A DNA stretch of 64,000 nucleotides. Origin: Rusavskia elegans (lineage: Eukaryota > Ascomycota > Lecanoromycetes > Teloschistales > Teloschistaceae). This document shows, one piece after another, positions 12,924-23,485 of this stretch. A program made the translations under genes and the position numbers. The stretch lies in the NCBI GenBank assembly GCA_011316305.1, contig SAUG01000025.1:372001-436000 (forward strand), in the 5' to 3' direction. The notes beneath the pieces were generated by a model. It did not search any database, was not told the origin of the DNA, and saw nothing but the letters and a program-made list of their open reading frames with translations. Within the stretch, counting starts at the first letter, position 1. Each line of letters opens with the position of its first letter.

Positions 12924-15900
12924 ATGATATCTCCTATTGGAATGGAGACTTTTGAAGCTCGGCTGGAATCATTCAATGTTGTACATCAAGGTACGAAGAA
13001 GAGGACATCAAATGCGAAATGTGCTACGAAACTCAAATGGTCGCATCAGAGTCCGGATCCTGCTCAGGTAAATGCTTCATGTTCTTTCTTGGTCCAGCCT
13101 AGAGCGCTGACGGAACGCAGCTTGCAAAAGCAGGCTTATTCTACAATCCAAAAGCCTCAGCGCCGGACAACACCACATGCTACCTATGTCACGAAAATTT
13201 GGATGGCTGGGAGGAGGAGGATAATGCGATTGAAGAACATGCAAATTTGTCACCAGGCTGTGGCTGGGCAGCAATTGCGCGTATCGAGAAGAACATCGAA
13301 GATGGCACTAGCGAGCAAGGAGACCCTATGAACGAAAAGCTCTTGGATGCCCGAAGAATGACTTTCGGGGCCAATTGGCCCCACGAGAATAAGAGAGGAT
13401 GGATCTGCAAGACGCAAAGGGTAAGATTGTGTACGATGCGTACGGCACGAGCCAGCTAAAATTGTACACGACAGATGGCTGAAGGTGGATGGTATTACTG
13501 CCCAACCCCCGAGAGCGACGATCTCGTTCGATGCTGTTACTGTAGCCTAAGCCTGGATGGTTGGGAATCTAAGGACAATCCACAGTAAGGCTGATATTAT
13601 ATCTGATCGGGTCGACGCTGACACAACAAAGCGATGAGCATCAACGGAGATCCCCAGACTGCATCTTCTTCGTATTATCAACCAGCAAGCCCAAGAAGAC
13701 TGCGCGAGCAAAGAAGGGCCGTGGATCTAAGACGTCTCGAATGTCCATCCAATCCAATCTTACGACTGCTTCTGAAGATCTCTCCATGGTCGATGTGAAC
13801 AGTATTTCTGAAACCTCAATGATGTACAACGTAGAATCTTCAGGTGCAAAAAAGGTAGTCAAGGGTCCCAAGCAGGGTACGAAAGGGAGGAAGGCGGCTC
13901 CAAAGTCGAAAGGTAAAGCGTCTGCGACTCAACAAGAGGAGATTGTTGTGGGCAGTAGCTTCGTTGAGCCCGAAGACGACGATTTCGAAGTCAAAATTCA
14001 ATCAGAACAAATTCATAATGAACGCGGGAAGAAAAGAAAAAGCGACGAAATGAGCGTTGACAATGAATCTACACAAGCTGGATCAACGCTTGACCACTCT
14101 CAATTCCCACTTCCACCACCTAAGCGACGAGCTACGAGAGCCAGTGCTTCCTACGGAAACAAAGATGCAATCTCGACTTTGGAGTTTACTCTCGACGACG
14201 ATACTCATATGGAAGATGGCGAGAGCATACCTCCACCTCAGCCGACGGCGAAGAAGACAGCAAAAGGAGGCAGGAAAAGAGCTTCATCTTCCGTGCGGAA
14301 AGCCTCAACCACATCGACTGCAACAAAGGCATCGTTGCGAGCTGCTGTACCCGACGATGAGGAAATTGATGCCGCTTTAGAGGCTGATCTTGATCGGCCA
14401 CTTACGGACGATGAAGACGATGTGGAACCGCCTCCATTACCCAAAACCAAAACTCGCCGGTTGACGAAGACACGACCAGGCTCTAGAAAAGTCACGGCTT
14501 CAACGGCAGCTGTTCGAAGAACGACGCGAGCCAGTACATTACCAGTAGAGGGTGATAGTATGATAAGTACTGATATTCCCACCAGGGATTCGAGGGATGA
14601 AGCTGTCCAGGAGACGGAGGCGGTGGGAATCACGCTGAAAGCAGTGGAGCATGCGAAAGAAGAGATCATCGCTGAGACGGCCAAAAGTATAGCGTCCAAA
14701 GCGAAGACCCGCGGAAGGGCGCCTTCGAAAACAACAAGGGCTAAGAAGGGAAGCGAGAAGAAGACTGATACTGCACGCGGTGTACAGACCTCGCAGGCCG
14801 TTATTACCGAACCGGAAGCCACAATTCAAGATCTAAGCGAACCCAAGAGTATTCAGGTGCCAGATCGTCTTCCAGCAAGACCTTCTCCAACGCCAGAGGT
14901 GCTTGCAGGAGATATTGTGGAAGGAAACATAGCTGAAATCGATAGCTCGCTGCTTGCACCCCCTACAGCGTACGATGAGCCTGAAAACGAAAGTGGCACG
15001 ATAGTCAAGTCTCAAACCCGGGTGAGGGGGGGAGGAAAGCACCGTACCAGTACTGCAGCGAAAAAGGGCAAAGCAAGAAAAAAGGGTCCGCCAGAAGATC
15101 GCGAATTAGAGGAAGTGATTCAAGTAGAAGTGGGAGATTCTCGGAGGAAGAGCCAGGAGCCTGTGGTAGAGCTCGAGATCCAACATAACGACCAGGTCAT
15201 CGAGGATGCAACCCTACCGAACCAGCTGACAATCGAGGAAATCCCACATGGTATGGAAAAAGCCTCGAAGCCAAAGAAGGGGAGACCAGCCAAGTGTAAA
15301 GGGAAGCCCAAAAAGCCAACTACGAAGAATTCGTTCATGGAGCCGAAGGAACCCGCACTGGCCTCGCCCATGGCTACACAAAAGCAGGTAGATAAGGCAG
15401 AGGAAATCCCGGTTGCAAAGCATGATTTGCAAGATGACACTTATGCAATCCCTCCGCAAGCTGCAACACCCCAGAAGACAGCGCCATCAGTCCACGGAAC
15501 GCCAAAAACGGTGATCTCTCCTCAATCATCGGATGCCGAGAACCAACCTCCTTCTTCTCGACCTTCGGCTCTAAGACCTCCGCTGTCCACACAATCACCC
15601 TCTAAAGCTCAGAATACGCGAGTGGTCCTGGCTGCCACAACTCCTACGGCATCTCCTTCGAAGCGAAACATATCTCGACTACAATCAACGTTACCGTGGA
15701 CGGCAATCGATTTCGAGAAGCTCTTCATGGCCTCCCCTGTCACAGAGAAGGAGAACCTCCCTCTGACAGTAAGCAGGACCGCAGAAGGGGTTTTGACGAG
15801 CCCCGAGAAGAAATTGACAATTGAGGAATGGATACGATACAACGCTCAACGTGGCGAAGACAAACTCCGTGACGATTGCGAGAGGCTTGTTGGCAGATTC

Positions 15901-15957
15901 GAGGGTGAAGGGGTTCGGGCGCTGAAGACGCTCGAGGGCATTGTATGCGCGGAATGA
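12924..15957 (+). CDS. bir1: survivin-like BIR-domain protein BIR1 (chromosomal passenger complex)
   Basis: Bir1 recruits Aurora kinase to centromeres as a subunit of the chromosomal passenger complex. Exons are 12924-13067, 13121-13420, 13475-13584 and 13632-15957, with introns of 53, 54 and 47 nt, giving 959 residues. Two complete BIR zinc folds are visible once spliced. The first has Cys68-x2-Cys71-x16-His88-x6-Cys95. The second has Cys168-x2-Cys171-x16-His188-x6-Cys195, and intron 3 falls inside this second fold. The long remainder (about residues 200-860) is low-complexity, rich in Lys/Ser/Thr/Glu. The last 100 residues hold a conserved tail with LPWTAIDFEKLF and LTIEEWIRYNA. An in-frame ATG at 12942 is an alternative start. 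The binding partner INCENP is encoded 38 kb away in the same window. Confidence 0.94.
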
Positions 15958-16075
15958 TTAAGAATTTCTGATTGGATAGGAGAGGCGTCGTGGGTCCTGG
16001 TCTTGGATGGATTCAGGAGAGTTGGGAAACGGTACTGATATTGTTCTCCTAAGGTTCTCGTAATTACAAGAGATT

Positions 16076-16693
16076 TCATTCCCAGGATGACCGTGATGAC
16101 GTTCGCCACCACGGATCGCCTCTCCCCATCTGATATATCCTCATCCCAACGAAGACGTTGACCAGAGAGCTAAAAACAACCATCAGCACCGCCAGATACA
16201 CAAGCCTCGGGTCGATCAGAATCCCCATACACTCGAATCTCCCCCTCCGCATCCCCATCCTGCCCATCCTCCTAGCTTTCCATTCACTGACTTCACATTT
16301 CCTCCCCACCACCACCTCACATCCCTGAGTGCCGCATTCTTCGTGCCTCCGCCTCCTCTCCATCAGCACTTTCACCTCCCCTTTACAGAACAGCGAATCC
16401 GTTTTCATGATGCACTTTTTCTGCGGGCACGGCAGACCGCGAGCGTGGCGGTCGACGAGCCAGGAGACTTTGTGCCGTATGGAGGTGTCGACGAGGTTGT
16501 AGAAGAGGTGGCACGTATGTTTGAGGGAGAGGGCGTCCGGGTAGGGGAGGTGGGGTGTTATGAGGGCTTGGAGTTCTGGGGGGAGGGTTGTGAGGGTTGG
16601 TGGGGGAGGTGGGTGGGAGAGGGGGGTGGGGAGGGGGATGGTGGTGAGGTTGGGGAGGATGTATTCGAGGGAGGGGGTTTGGCGGAGGCGCAT
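16076..16693 (-). CDS. F-box protein with C-terminal membrane anchor
   Basis: This is a single exon of 205 residues. An F-box-like segment lies at about residues 36-72 (LPPELQALITPHLPYPDALSLKHTC), preceded by a Pro-rich stretch. F-box proteins usually hand substrates to SCF ubiquitin ligases through Skp1. The middle (89-133) has repeated Cys residues in spaced pairs, and residues 163-184 form one clear hydrophobic helix flanked by basic residues. No substrate-binding repeat (WD40, LRR) is present. The 5' half uses C-ending codons and the 3' half G-ending codons. The gene converges on BIR1 (118 bp between stops) and diverges from the bli-3-like gene. The F-box call rests on pattern alone, and the substrate is unknown. 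Confidence 0.72.
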   Translation of the reverse strand: MRLRQTPSLEYILPNLTTIPLPTPLSHPPPPPTLTTLPPELQALITPHLPYPDALSLKHTCHLFYNLVDTSIRHKVSWLVDRHARGLPCPQKKCIMKTDSLFCKGEVKVLMERRRRHEECGTQGCEVVVGRKCEVSEWKARRMGRMGMRRGRFECMGILIDPRLVYLAVLMVVFSSLVNVFVGMRIYQMGRGDPWWRTSSRSSWE

Positions 16694-17144
16694 TGTGAGG
16701 GATGTGTGTTAGGGTTTGGGAAAAGGAAAGCGAGAGGGTTATGGATGCTTGAGTGGGATTGAGAGATTGTTGAGAGAAAGGCATTGTTGAGATGCATTTA
16801 CATGTTTTTGCTGCCTGGTTTCGATCTTCGTGGACGGGCTGGACGACACGTTTCGTTTTCTCATGCTGGTGAAATGCCATGATCAAGCATTTGTTATCTT
16901 AGGCGACAGCATACGAAGGACACACATTCACATCCTCGACGCAGTGTAGAGATACAGTTGTGATAATGCGATCGTTGAACCGGATAGGAGGTAATTCAAG
17001 CCATGAGTGTAAATAAGCATCCAGATCAGGTTAGCAGCGGCGTTGGTCTTCGAGGGGCCGTTAGATTAATTGATTACCCCACCACCGCCCTGTCGATGAT
17101 GTAGTTGCTGTTCGGTGCTTTTCTCACGACATTATTACAATTCA
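16694..17144. promoter_or_regulatory. divergent promoter region, F-box gene / bli-3-like gene
   Basis: About 450 bp lie between the two start codons. The part next to the F-box gene is strongly purine-rich on the plus strand. I see no coding sequence and no site I can name. Confidence 0.45.
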
Positions 17145-18109
17145 ATGAGCATTGCCATCCGTCTTGCAAGACCTTGCTTCCGCTACATCCAGCGCCCCAC
17201 TATCACAACAACCACTGCAGTAGACTACCTGAAGCTCACCCAACTCTACACCAGGTTCCCTAGAAACCAGAAACCAACTACAACCTCCAGATTCTCCACT
17301 ACGACCTCAATAATGTCTTACAGTAATGCAGACACCGGCTCCAAGCCAGCAGACCCCTACAAAGAGGCCAACAAGACCGAACCCGCCCTCAAAGAGAAAG
17401 TCGAAGACCTCGTCGCCTTCATGGAATCCTGCAAATTCGGCATGATGACCACCAGGATCGAAAGCAGCGGCTTGCTGGTCTCAAGATGCATGGCTCTAGC
17501 TGCTAAGGTACGGTTGCAATTTCATTCCACCATTGGAACAGCAACACATCCTGCATTAGTATGGTTATGGTACAACATGATACTGACCTCCATCTTCTTC
17601 TCCCCACCAGGAAGGCGGCGGCATCGACCTCCTCTTCCACACCAACACCGAATCCGGCAAAACCGACGACCTGAAATCCGACCCCAAAATCAACATCGCT
17701 TTCCTCAACCCTACCGGCGAATGGGCTTCCGTCAGCGGCGAAGCTGAGATCGTCGTCGATCGCGAGGTCGTTCGCAAATATTATTCTCCGACGTTGAAGG
17801 CTTGGTTGGGGGATCTGGAGGATGGGACCCATGATGGTGGACCGGAGGATCCGCGGATTGGGGTCATTAAGGTTTCGGCCAAGACGGCGACGTATGCGAT
17901 TGCCACGAAGACGATGCTAGGACGGGGCGCGGAGATTGTGAAGGGGACGATGACGGGGAGTGCGCCGAATGTGAATAAGTTGAGGGAATTGACGGAGGAT
18001 GAGTTGCAGGAATGTAAGTGTCGATTTCCTGTGAGACGAAAAGACGAGAAGTTGTGAAGATCGATGGACTGATTGTTGGTTCTATATAGGGCGCAAGATC
18101 AATTCCTAG
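17145..18109 (+). CDS. bli-3: bli-3-like pyridoxamine 5'-phosphate oxidase-fold protein
   Basis: This resembles Neurospora bli-3, a blue-light-inducible protein with the FMN-binding split-barrel fold; the substrate is not known. Exons are 17145-17507, 17611-18013 and 18090-18109, with introns of 103 and 76 nt. The last exon encodes only the tail (W)RKINS. The protein has 261 residues. The conserved core starts at an internal Met57 (MSYSNADTGSKPADPYKEA) and continues with CKFGMMTTR, LVSRCMALAA, IDLLFHTNTESGKTDD, KINIAFLNPTGEWASVSG and ending VNKLRELTEDEL. The 56 residues before Met57 are basic and hydroxylated with no acidic residue except Asp27, like a mitochondrial presequence, and include RFSTTTS. 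Initiation at Met57 would give a cytosolic form. Codon usage switches from C-ending to G/T-ending near 17,755. Confidence 0.9.
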
Positions 18110-18670
18110 AGGGCGGATGATCGTTTGAGCAGACTGCAAAATATCTCTGATTGCAATCACAGAGATACAGCAGTGATGTTAGGAGAGCAATGAAGATGAT
18201 TCAGACTCTCGAGTAGATTCGATCATTTTTTTTCGAAGCACCTTCCTAGCAATATGATCGCTGGATCCTGGACCTCCCAAATCCATGATTGCACTGCCCG
18301 AGTACTGAATATGCCTTTGGTCGGCACGCGGCAGTGGATGCCCCAATGAACACACATTTCGTAAGCCTCGATACCGCATATGACCTCAAGATTCTCAAGA
18401 GGTACTGGTTTCTTTGACCGGGTGCTCATGTTCCCAATAGCAATGAGACGCCGATGCCTACCATAGATAGCATTGTGCCATCTGACTCTGATAAATCAAA
18501 CTCCGCGTCTCGATAGGTCCTCTTTCCCATCCAGAACTCCCCGTCCGTGGATGTATGGCAAACCATCTACAATCGAGGACAGGGTCGACTCACCCCCTCT
18601 CATCTCTCCATTGACCAATGCGGTTCGCGTGCTCGTCGTGATCCCGTGATAAGTTCATTGCACAACCGCC
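18110..18670. other. convergent gap, bli-3-like gene / AP-2 sigma
   Basis: These 561 bp hold the 3' ends of both genes. Two overlapping minus-strand frames of about 67 codons have no recognisable content and are not called. Confidence 0.5.
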
Positions 18671-19482
18671 TCATTCCAGCTTATCGAGAAGCTCCAACCG
18701 GCTCAGCACAACCTGCTTACTCGTCTCTTCGATCTCTCCGGCCAGGAACACCTCATCGAGTATCGCGTAGACCTAATCCAGTCAGTCCAGTTCCTCCATC
18801 CCGCTTACTCCCCTCTCTCTTCCTCCCTCCCTCCCCTTCCTCCTCCTCCTCCTCCTCCCGCTCTTCCCCTCCCCACCCCAAACCAAAAACATAACAAAGA
18901 AAACCAACACACCTTATAAAAATTAAACACCAAATCCAACTCACACACATTCCCGAAAAAACTATCCAGCACCTCGACGAAAAAATGTATCGCCTCCAGA
19001 TACGCGAGCTCGTTATCGTTGGCGTCGACGCACACGCAGAAAAATAACCCCGCGTACCGCCGGTAGACGATCTTGAGGTTGCGGAATTCCACGAAGTTGG
19101 ATTGGTGTTTTTGGTCGCGGGGGGCGATGAGGCGGTGGACCTGTTTGGTGTGTGTGTGAGAGGGTTGGGGGAGAGAGAGGCGGGGGAAGGGATTGGTTGG
19201 ATTGCTGGGGGAGAGGGCAGACGGGCGGTGGGGAGGAACGGGGACGGACTTCGCCTTTGAGTTTTACTTTTTCTTCATCCTGTAGAGAAGTTCAATTGAG
19301 CTTTGAGGCTTCCAGAGTCTTGAGGGGGGTGAGGCTTACATACGCTGTATGGAGCGTACCATTTCGCCAGCCGGGTCTTTCCTCTGGATTTCGAGCGTAG
19401 TCAGTCTTTGCGGCCGCATTGAAGGATGGTTTGGTGTGGGGACATACTGGCGGTTCTGGATGAGGATGAATGATAGCACCAT
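18671..19482 (-). CDS. aps2: AP-2 complex subunit sigma (small adaptin)
   Basis: The sigma subunit forms part of the AP-2 core that links cargo and PIP2 to clathrin at the plasma membrane. Five small exons fit the family exactly: 19448-19482, 19344-19383, 19250-19279, 18913-19140 and 18671-18772 (introns 64, 64, 109 and 140 nt), giving 144 residues. The protein begins [20 protein letters not shown]. It continues with [36 protein letters not shown] and [20 protein letters not shown], and ends [13 protein letters not shown]. Intron 3 begins with the weak donor GTCCGT. Intron 4 contains a long run of GGA units on the coding strand. The splice model is supported by every junction restoring conserved sequence. 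Confidence 0.95.
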
Positions 19483-20140
19483 TGGTGCGGTGGGAAAGAG
19501 TATCAGACGCTTTGACGTTGGTCAAACGGAATGAGAGTTAAAGATGGGAGGGCGGAGATTACTCAGATGATCGGGTTTTAGATTAGCAGCTTGTTCCCCC
19601 TAAAGCTGGCCCCTTGGACGTCGGGATGACAGAAGTCCACTATTTGCTACTAATAAATGACCAAGACTATCGAGGATTGTAATTGGTTCTTAATTTGACT
19701 TGGTTTGATTTTGATTTTTTACAAGGAAGTTATGCTAAACATGCCCCAATCTTCACCCCCTAACATTCGAAGCCAGCAGTCCCCACCATCGATGCGGCAG
19801 ACCGATTACATTTAGACAAAAAACATTACGGGAATACCAGTAGTAAGTAGCCAGCTTCTCCAATCCTACCGCTCTCGCCCATCAAAAGGAAGAATCCCGC
19901 ACCGCGCTGGATCAACAACGGAACCCCATCATTCAGCATAGCGTCGACCAGCTCATTATCAGAGAATATGGAAGAAGGTAAGAGGCCAAAGATCGAAACG
20001 AAAGAGATCCTGCCCTATTAGAAGTTATTGAAATGACGATAGATGGCATGAACATCATCAGTGGGTATCAGTATGGGCTCTGATCAAAACGCGTGGATGT
20101 ACTCTGCAGCGGATAAAGAGCCTGGATAGGACATGACTGG
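19483..20140. other. intergenic gap: AP-2 sigma promoter / SUN gene 3' region
   Basis: These 658 bp include an AT-rich patch around 19,660-19,735. I see no open frame with family resemblance. Confidence 0.5.
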
Positions 20141-21859
20141 TTATAACGCAGCCACAGCGAAAGCAGCAAGAGCTGTTAGACTGAAGGCTGCAGCGGTGAC
20201 GTGGGTATAGCCGGCACCATTGGTCCCTTGAGGTTGAAATGACGCTGGCGGAGAGACGGTGGCGGTGCCACTGCCTCGTGAGGCGGAAGCCGTCCGAGAT
20301 GTAGTCCTGGCGGCGGAGGAGCTCGCATCCATCACTATTGCGGTACTGTTGTCTGCGAAGACATGCGGCTTGTAGGAATACTTCAATGGCTTGGGAACAT
20401 GCGCCTTGATGTGTACGGGCGCGAAAGTGGTATGTAAAGATGGGTAGGTCGATGTCTCGGAAGTCTCGGAGGTAAATTCAGTGGTCGTAGGGGTGCTCGT
20501 CTCAGAAGATGATGATTCAGACGACGATTCACTGGAAGTCGTTGTGGGGGCGGGTGTTGGTGTTGACGATGTGGAGCTAGAAGAACTTGGGGTCGGCGTT
20601 GGAGTCGAGACCTCCTTGACTTCTGACGACGAGCTCGGTGACGACGTGCTTTTTGGTTGTGGCGGAGGCGGCGGAGGCGGAGAAGGCTCAGACTTCTTGG
20701 GGGAGCCTACTGGCTTGTCCTCCTTCTTGTCCTCCTTGCCTTCCTGGTTGTCTACCTTGTCACTGCCGCTTCCTTTCGAGCCAAGCTCTGCTACAACGTA
20801 TCGGGCGGAACCACCCTTGGGAACTGTCACGACGCAAGAGGCAGCGCCCCCTGCACCGACAGAGCTGCTTCCGACCAGCTCGTTGACTCCATGCTGGGAT
20901 GGGTCAATGGCACATGGGAGACCATTGCAACCATCGCCATCACACACTACCTCGATACTGAAGGTTGGCTTTTCATCTCTGAACGGCGTGGCGGGTTCGA
21001 GGTAGATAGGGTTCCATCCAAGTTTGATGAACGTCTCGCCAGTTTCGACGGTATTTCCTCCAAGTACATAGGGGCTCCAATTGCCGTAGGGCTTCTCCGA
21101 TGAACCCCAAACGCAACCCTCTTCTGGTGATACCCTAGGGGGATTGACATAGAAACTGGGCACAAAGTGAGGAAGTACTTCGATGTTGGTGCGACACAAC
21201 CACTTACTGTGCAGCCGTGCCTGCCCAGTATTCAGGGCCAGGGATAGCCAAAGTGGCCGTGTCTTGCACGTCGGTAGGGATCAACATAGCTTCATTACCA
21301 GGAAGAACAGTTTGACAGATAGCAATGTTGCCAAGAGCCTTATTATGGCAGCCGACGTTGCCCGTGCCGTCGACGCAGTAAGGCTTGTCAGGAAATGGCT
21401 TCTTGATGTTCCCGTTCTTGTCACAGAAGAGTCCACCATGCTATATTCATTAGCCGAGGGCTGGGAAATTCGATCATGAGTACTGACCATGGATTGCGGA
21501 TAGGTATATGAGGTAGCGTCGGGATCCCACTGCATTGAGATTTGGCCCGGGGGACAAGCGTATGGGCAGTACCCACCAGGCTCGCAACACTCGTCAGGAC
21601 TCATAGCCCAGCCACCATTTGAGGATCCGGCTACGGGCACCAATCCAGCGTCCTCAGGGAATTGACACTGGCCCGTACGCTTCTCCACCGCAGGTTCTTC
21701 GACTCGGTAACCATTGCGTCTCTCGATAGCAGTCACGGCTCGGCCTTTGTGATGAAGGTGTCGATGTTCAAGCGCTCTGAAATGCGAGTCGCCGTGCTTT
21801 GCTAAGACCAAAGACGCGATGTTTGCTGCAAAGACAGCGAGAATGGGGGTGGTCTTCAT
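20141..21859 (-). CDS. SUN-family secreted cell-wall protein, GPI-anchored
   Basis: SUN (Sim1/Uth1/Nca3/Sun4) proteins are fungal wall proteins, classed as glycoside hydrolase family 132, with roles in septation and wall remodelling. Exons are 21488-21859, 21208-21440 and 20141-21155 (introns 47 and 52 nt), giving 539 residues. A signal peptide (MKTTPILAVFAANIASLVLA) is followed by a His-rich propeptide and a dibasic KR site before TGQCQFPEDAG. The conserved Cys-rich SUN domain includes DECCEPGGYCPYACPPGQ, GGLFCD, GPEYWAGTAA and FYVNPPRVSPEEGC-W. The C-terminal third is a Ser/Thr/Pro-rich, presumably O-glycosylated stalk. It ends in a hydrophobic tail preceded by small residues (TNGAGY), as in GPI-anchor signals. 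Introns fall in the SUN domain. The upstream gap is 1.6 kb. Confidence 0.93.
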
Positions 21860-23485
21860 GTCGTGTTCTGGATTAGTTGTTGGTCAACGCTTCGCAAAGA
21901 TTGCAGACCCCTGATCAGATTCCCTTCCTCCTAGCGACACTTCACTTGGGTTGGGGCCGTAGTCGTGGCGCGCCGCTCCGGCAGATTCCAAAGATGGTTG
22001 TAAAAGCCCTTGCACAACCTTCTTCAGATGGTGTCGTAAAGAATGATAAGATTCGGGCAGGACGTAAAGCGTGAAGTCAAACGTGAGTGTGTTGCGACTG
22101 TGTTAAGTATGCTGTGGTTATTGGCGATCAATTAATAGTGAACGAGATACAGGCGACGAATGAGCGACTTGGGGTGAGATGTTGGTAAAGAACGTAAGCT
22201 GCGACAGCAGCGGCGTGGTTGAGGATACACGAAAGGGAAAAGAGGGTGAGGCAGGAGAAGGAGGTGTTTTTTCGAGGTTGGGAAATGGGGAGGCCGTGCC
22301 GACGAGCAGCTCGCGCCGCAATTTCCCCAGACGGGACTATGAGCACTGGCGTCGGGGAAATTAATTCGCTGCATCAGCCAATCAACGCCAGGCCGTCAGA
22401 GCTTAGCGACGAGTCCAATCTCGACTTCACCTTGATCGTAATCTTATTTTGATCACCTCGCAGCGGCAACGAGCTCAAAAACCATCCGGAAACCAAGATA
22501 CCTAGAGCCATGCAACCTGAAGTCCCTCCAGTCTGATGAGGTTTTTCATATGACAGGACTCGCAGTATTTCGGTCGCTCGAATTGCACTGCCGCGGTGGA
22601 AACCCCCAACAATCGGTAGTAATAACGAATCGACCCTTCGACGGCGCTTGGACTTTGACGTACGCTCACGGGCTGTTGCAACCGAGTGGTAATTGAAAGA
22701 CAACGACTCTGGGTGTGGAGAGAGACCGGATGAAGGAAAGAGAACCTGAGTTATCGAGTACATGTTCCAAAGCCATTGCACGACCCTCCTGTGGGAACTT
22801 CCAAAAGGTGTTACGGGGCTTCACAGATCCTCCTCGAAGAGTAGCGATGCCGGTCCGTATGTTCCCTCGGGCTCTTTCATTGAGTGAATTGTAGTACACT
22901 GGCTGCAAAAATCACTCTGCAGCAAATTGCAAGGCCATACAATAACAGGCACAATAGACTAAATGTGCTATAATGAAACTTCTTTATACTAGGAGAGCCA
23001 GGAGCAACGGCGAATGGATGACCACAAGGCCAGGAAAAAGTTAACATTATCATCTACCTTACTCTTCTGTCCTTTGATCGAGAGGGAGATGCAATCAGCA
23101 TACCATCGGATGCATCAAAGAATTTGGATTCCAGAACATGTCAGAGTAGGAGAGATGCTGAGTCCAGCCGAAACTGAATTACCTTTCGATCCGGACATGC
23201 CTGTTTTAAGATGCTCAATGTAATTTGCGAGCTATCAGCCTCTGCTTGATTCTTCGTGAGGAGAAGCCCACAAACGAAGAATTGTCAATAGGCAGGTATT
23301 GGTTGTCACTCTAGAGAGAGACAACCGTCGTGAGAAAGTAAAACCACAGGATGTGCCCCTCAGAAAAGCCCCACGATGAATGCCAAGACCGGCAACCACT
23401 TCCACCGACAAGCCGACCGCAAAGGTCCTTCCGGCCTCAACTTCCAACTTCATCATTGCATCCTTACCGCACTCCATACATCAGC
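21860..23485. promoter_or_regulatory. long divergent intergenic region SUN gene / SNU23
   Basis: At 1,626 bp this is the longest gap in the window. It should hold the SUN gene promoter and the SNU23 promoter. Several 60-135-codon open frames occur on both strands, but none shows domain-like composition, a plausible splice pattern or family similarity. No transposon remnant was recognised. Confidence 0.45.

Noticed and set aside
12990..13067. Possible extra donor (GTACGA) in BIR1 exon 1
   Set aside because: Reading straight through gives conserved text (KKR...LKWSHQSPDPAQ) that joins in frame to the first BIR domain.
16343..16762. 139-codon plus-strand frame opposite the F-box gene
   Set aside because: Its Gly/Glu-rich translation is the mirror image of the C-rich F-box coding strand; the minus-strand frame has the domain.
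20481..21005. 174-codon plus-strand frame opposite the SUN gene stalk
   Set aside because: It is the antisense reading of a Ser/Thr/Pro repeat region, with low-complexity Val/Asp/Gly output.
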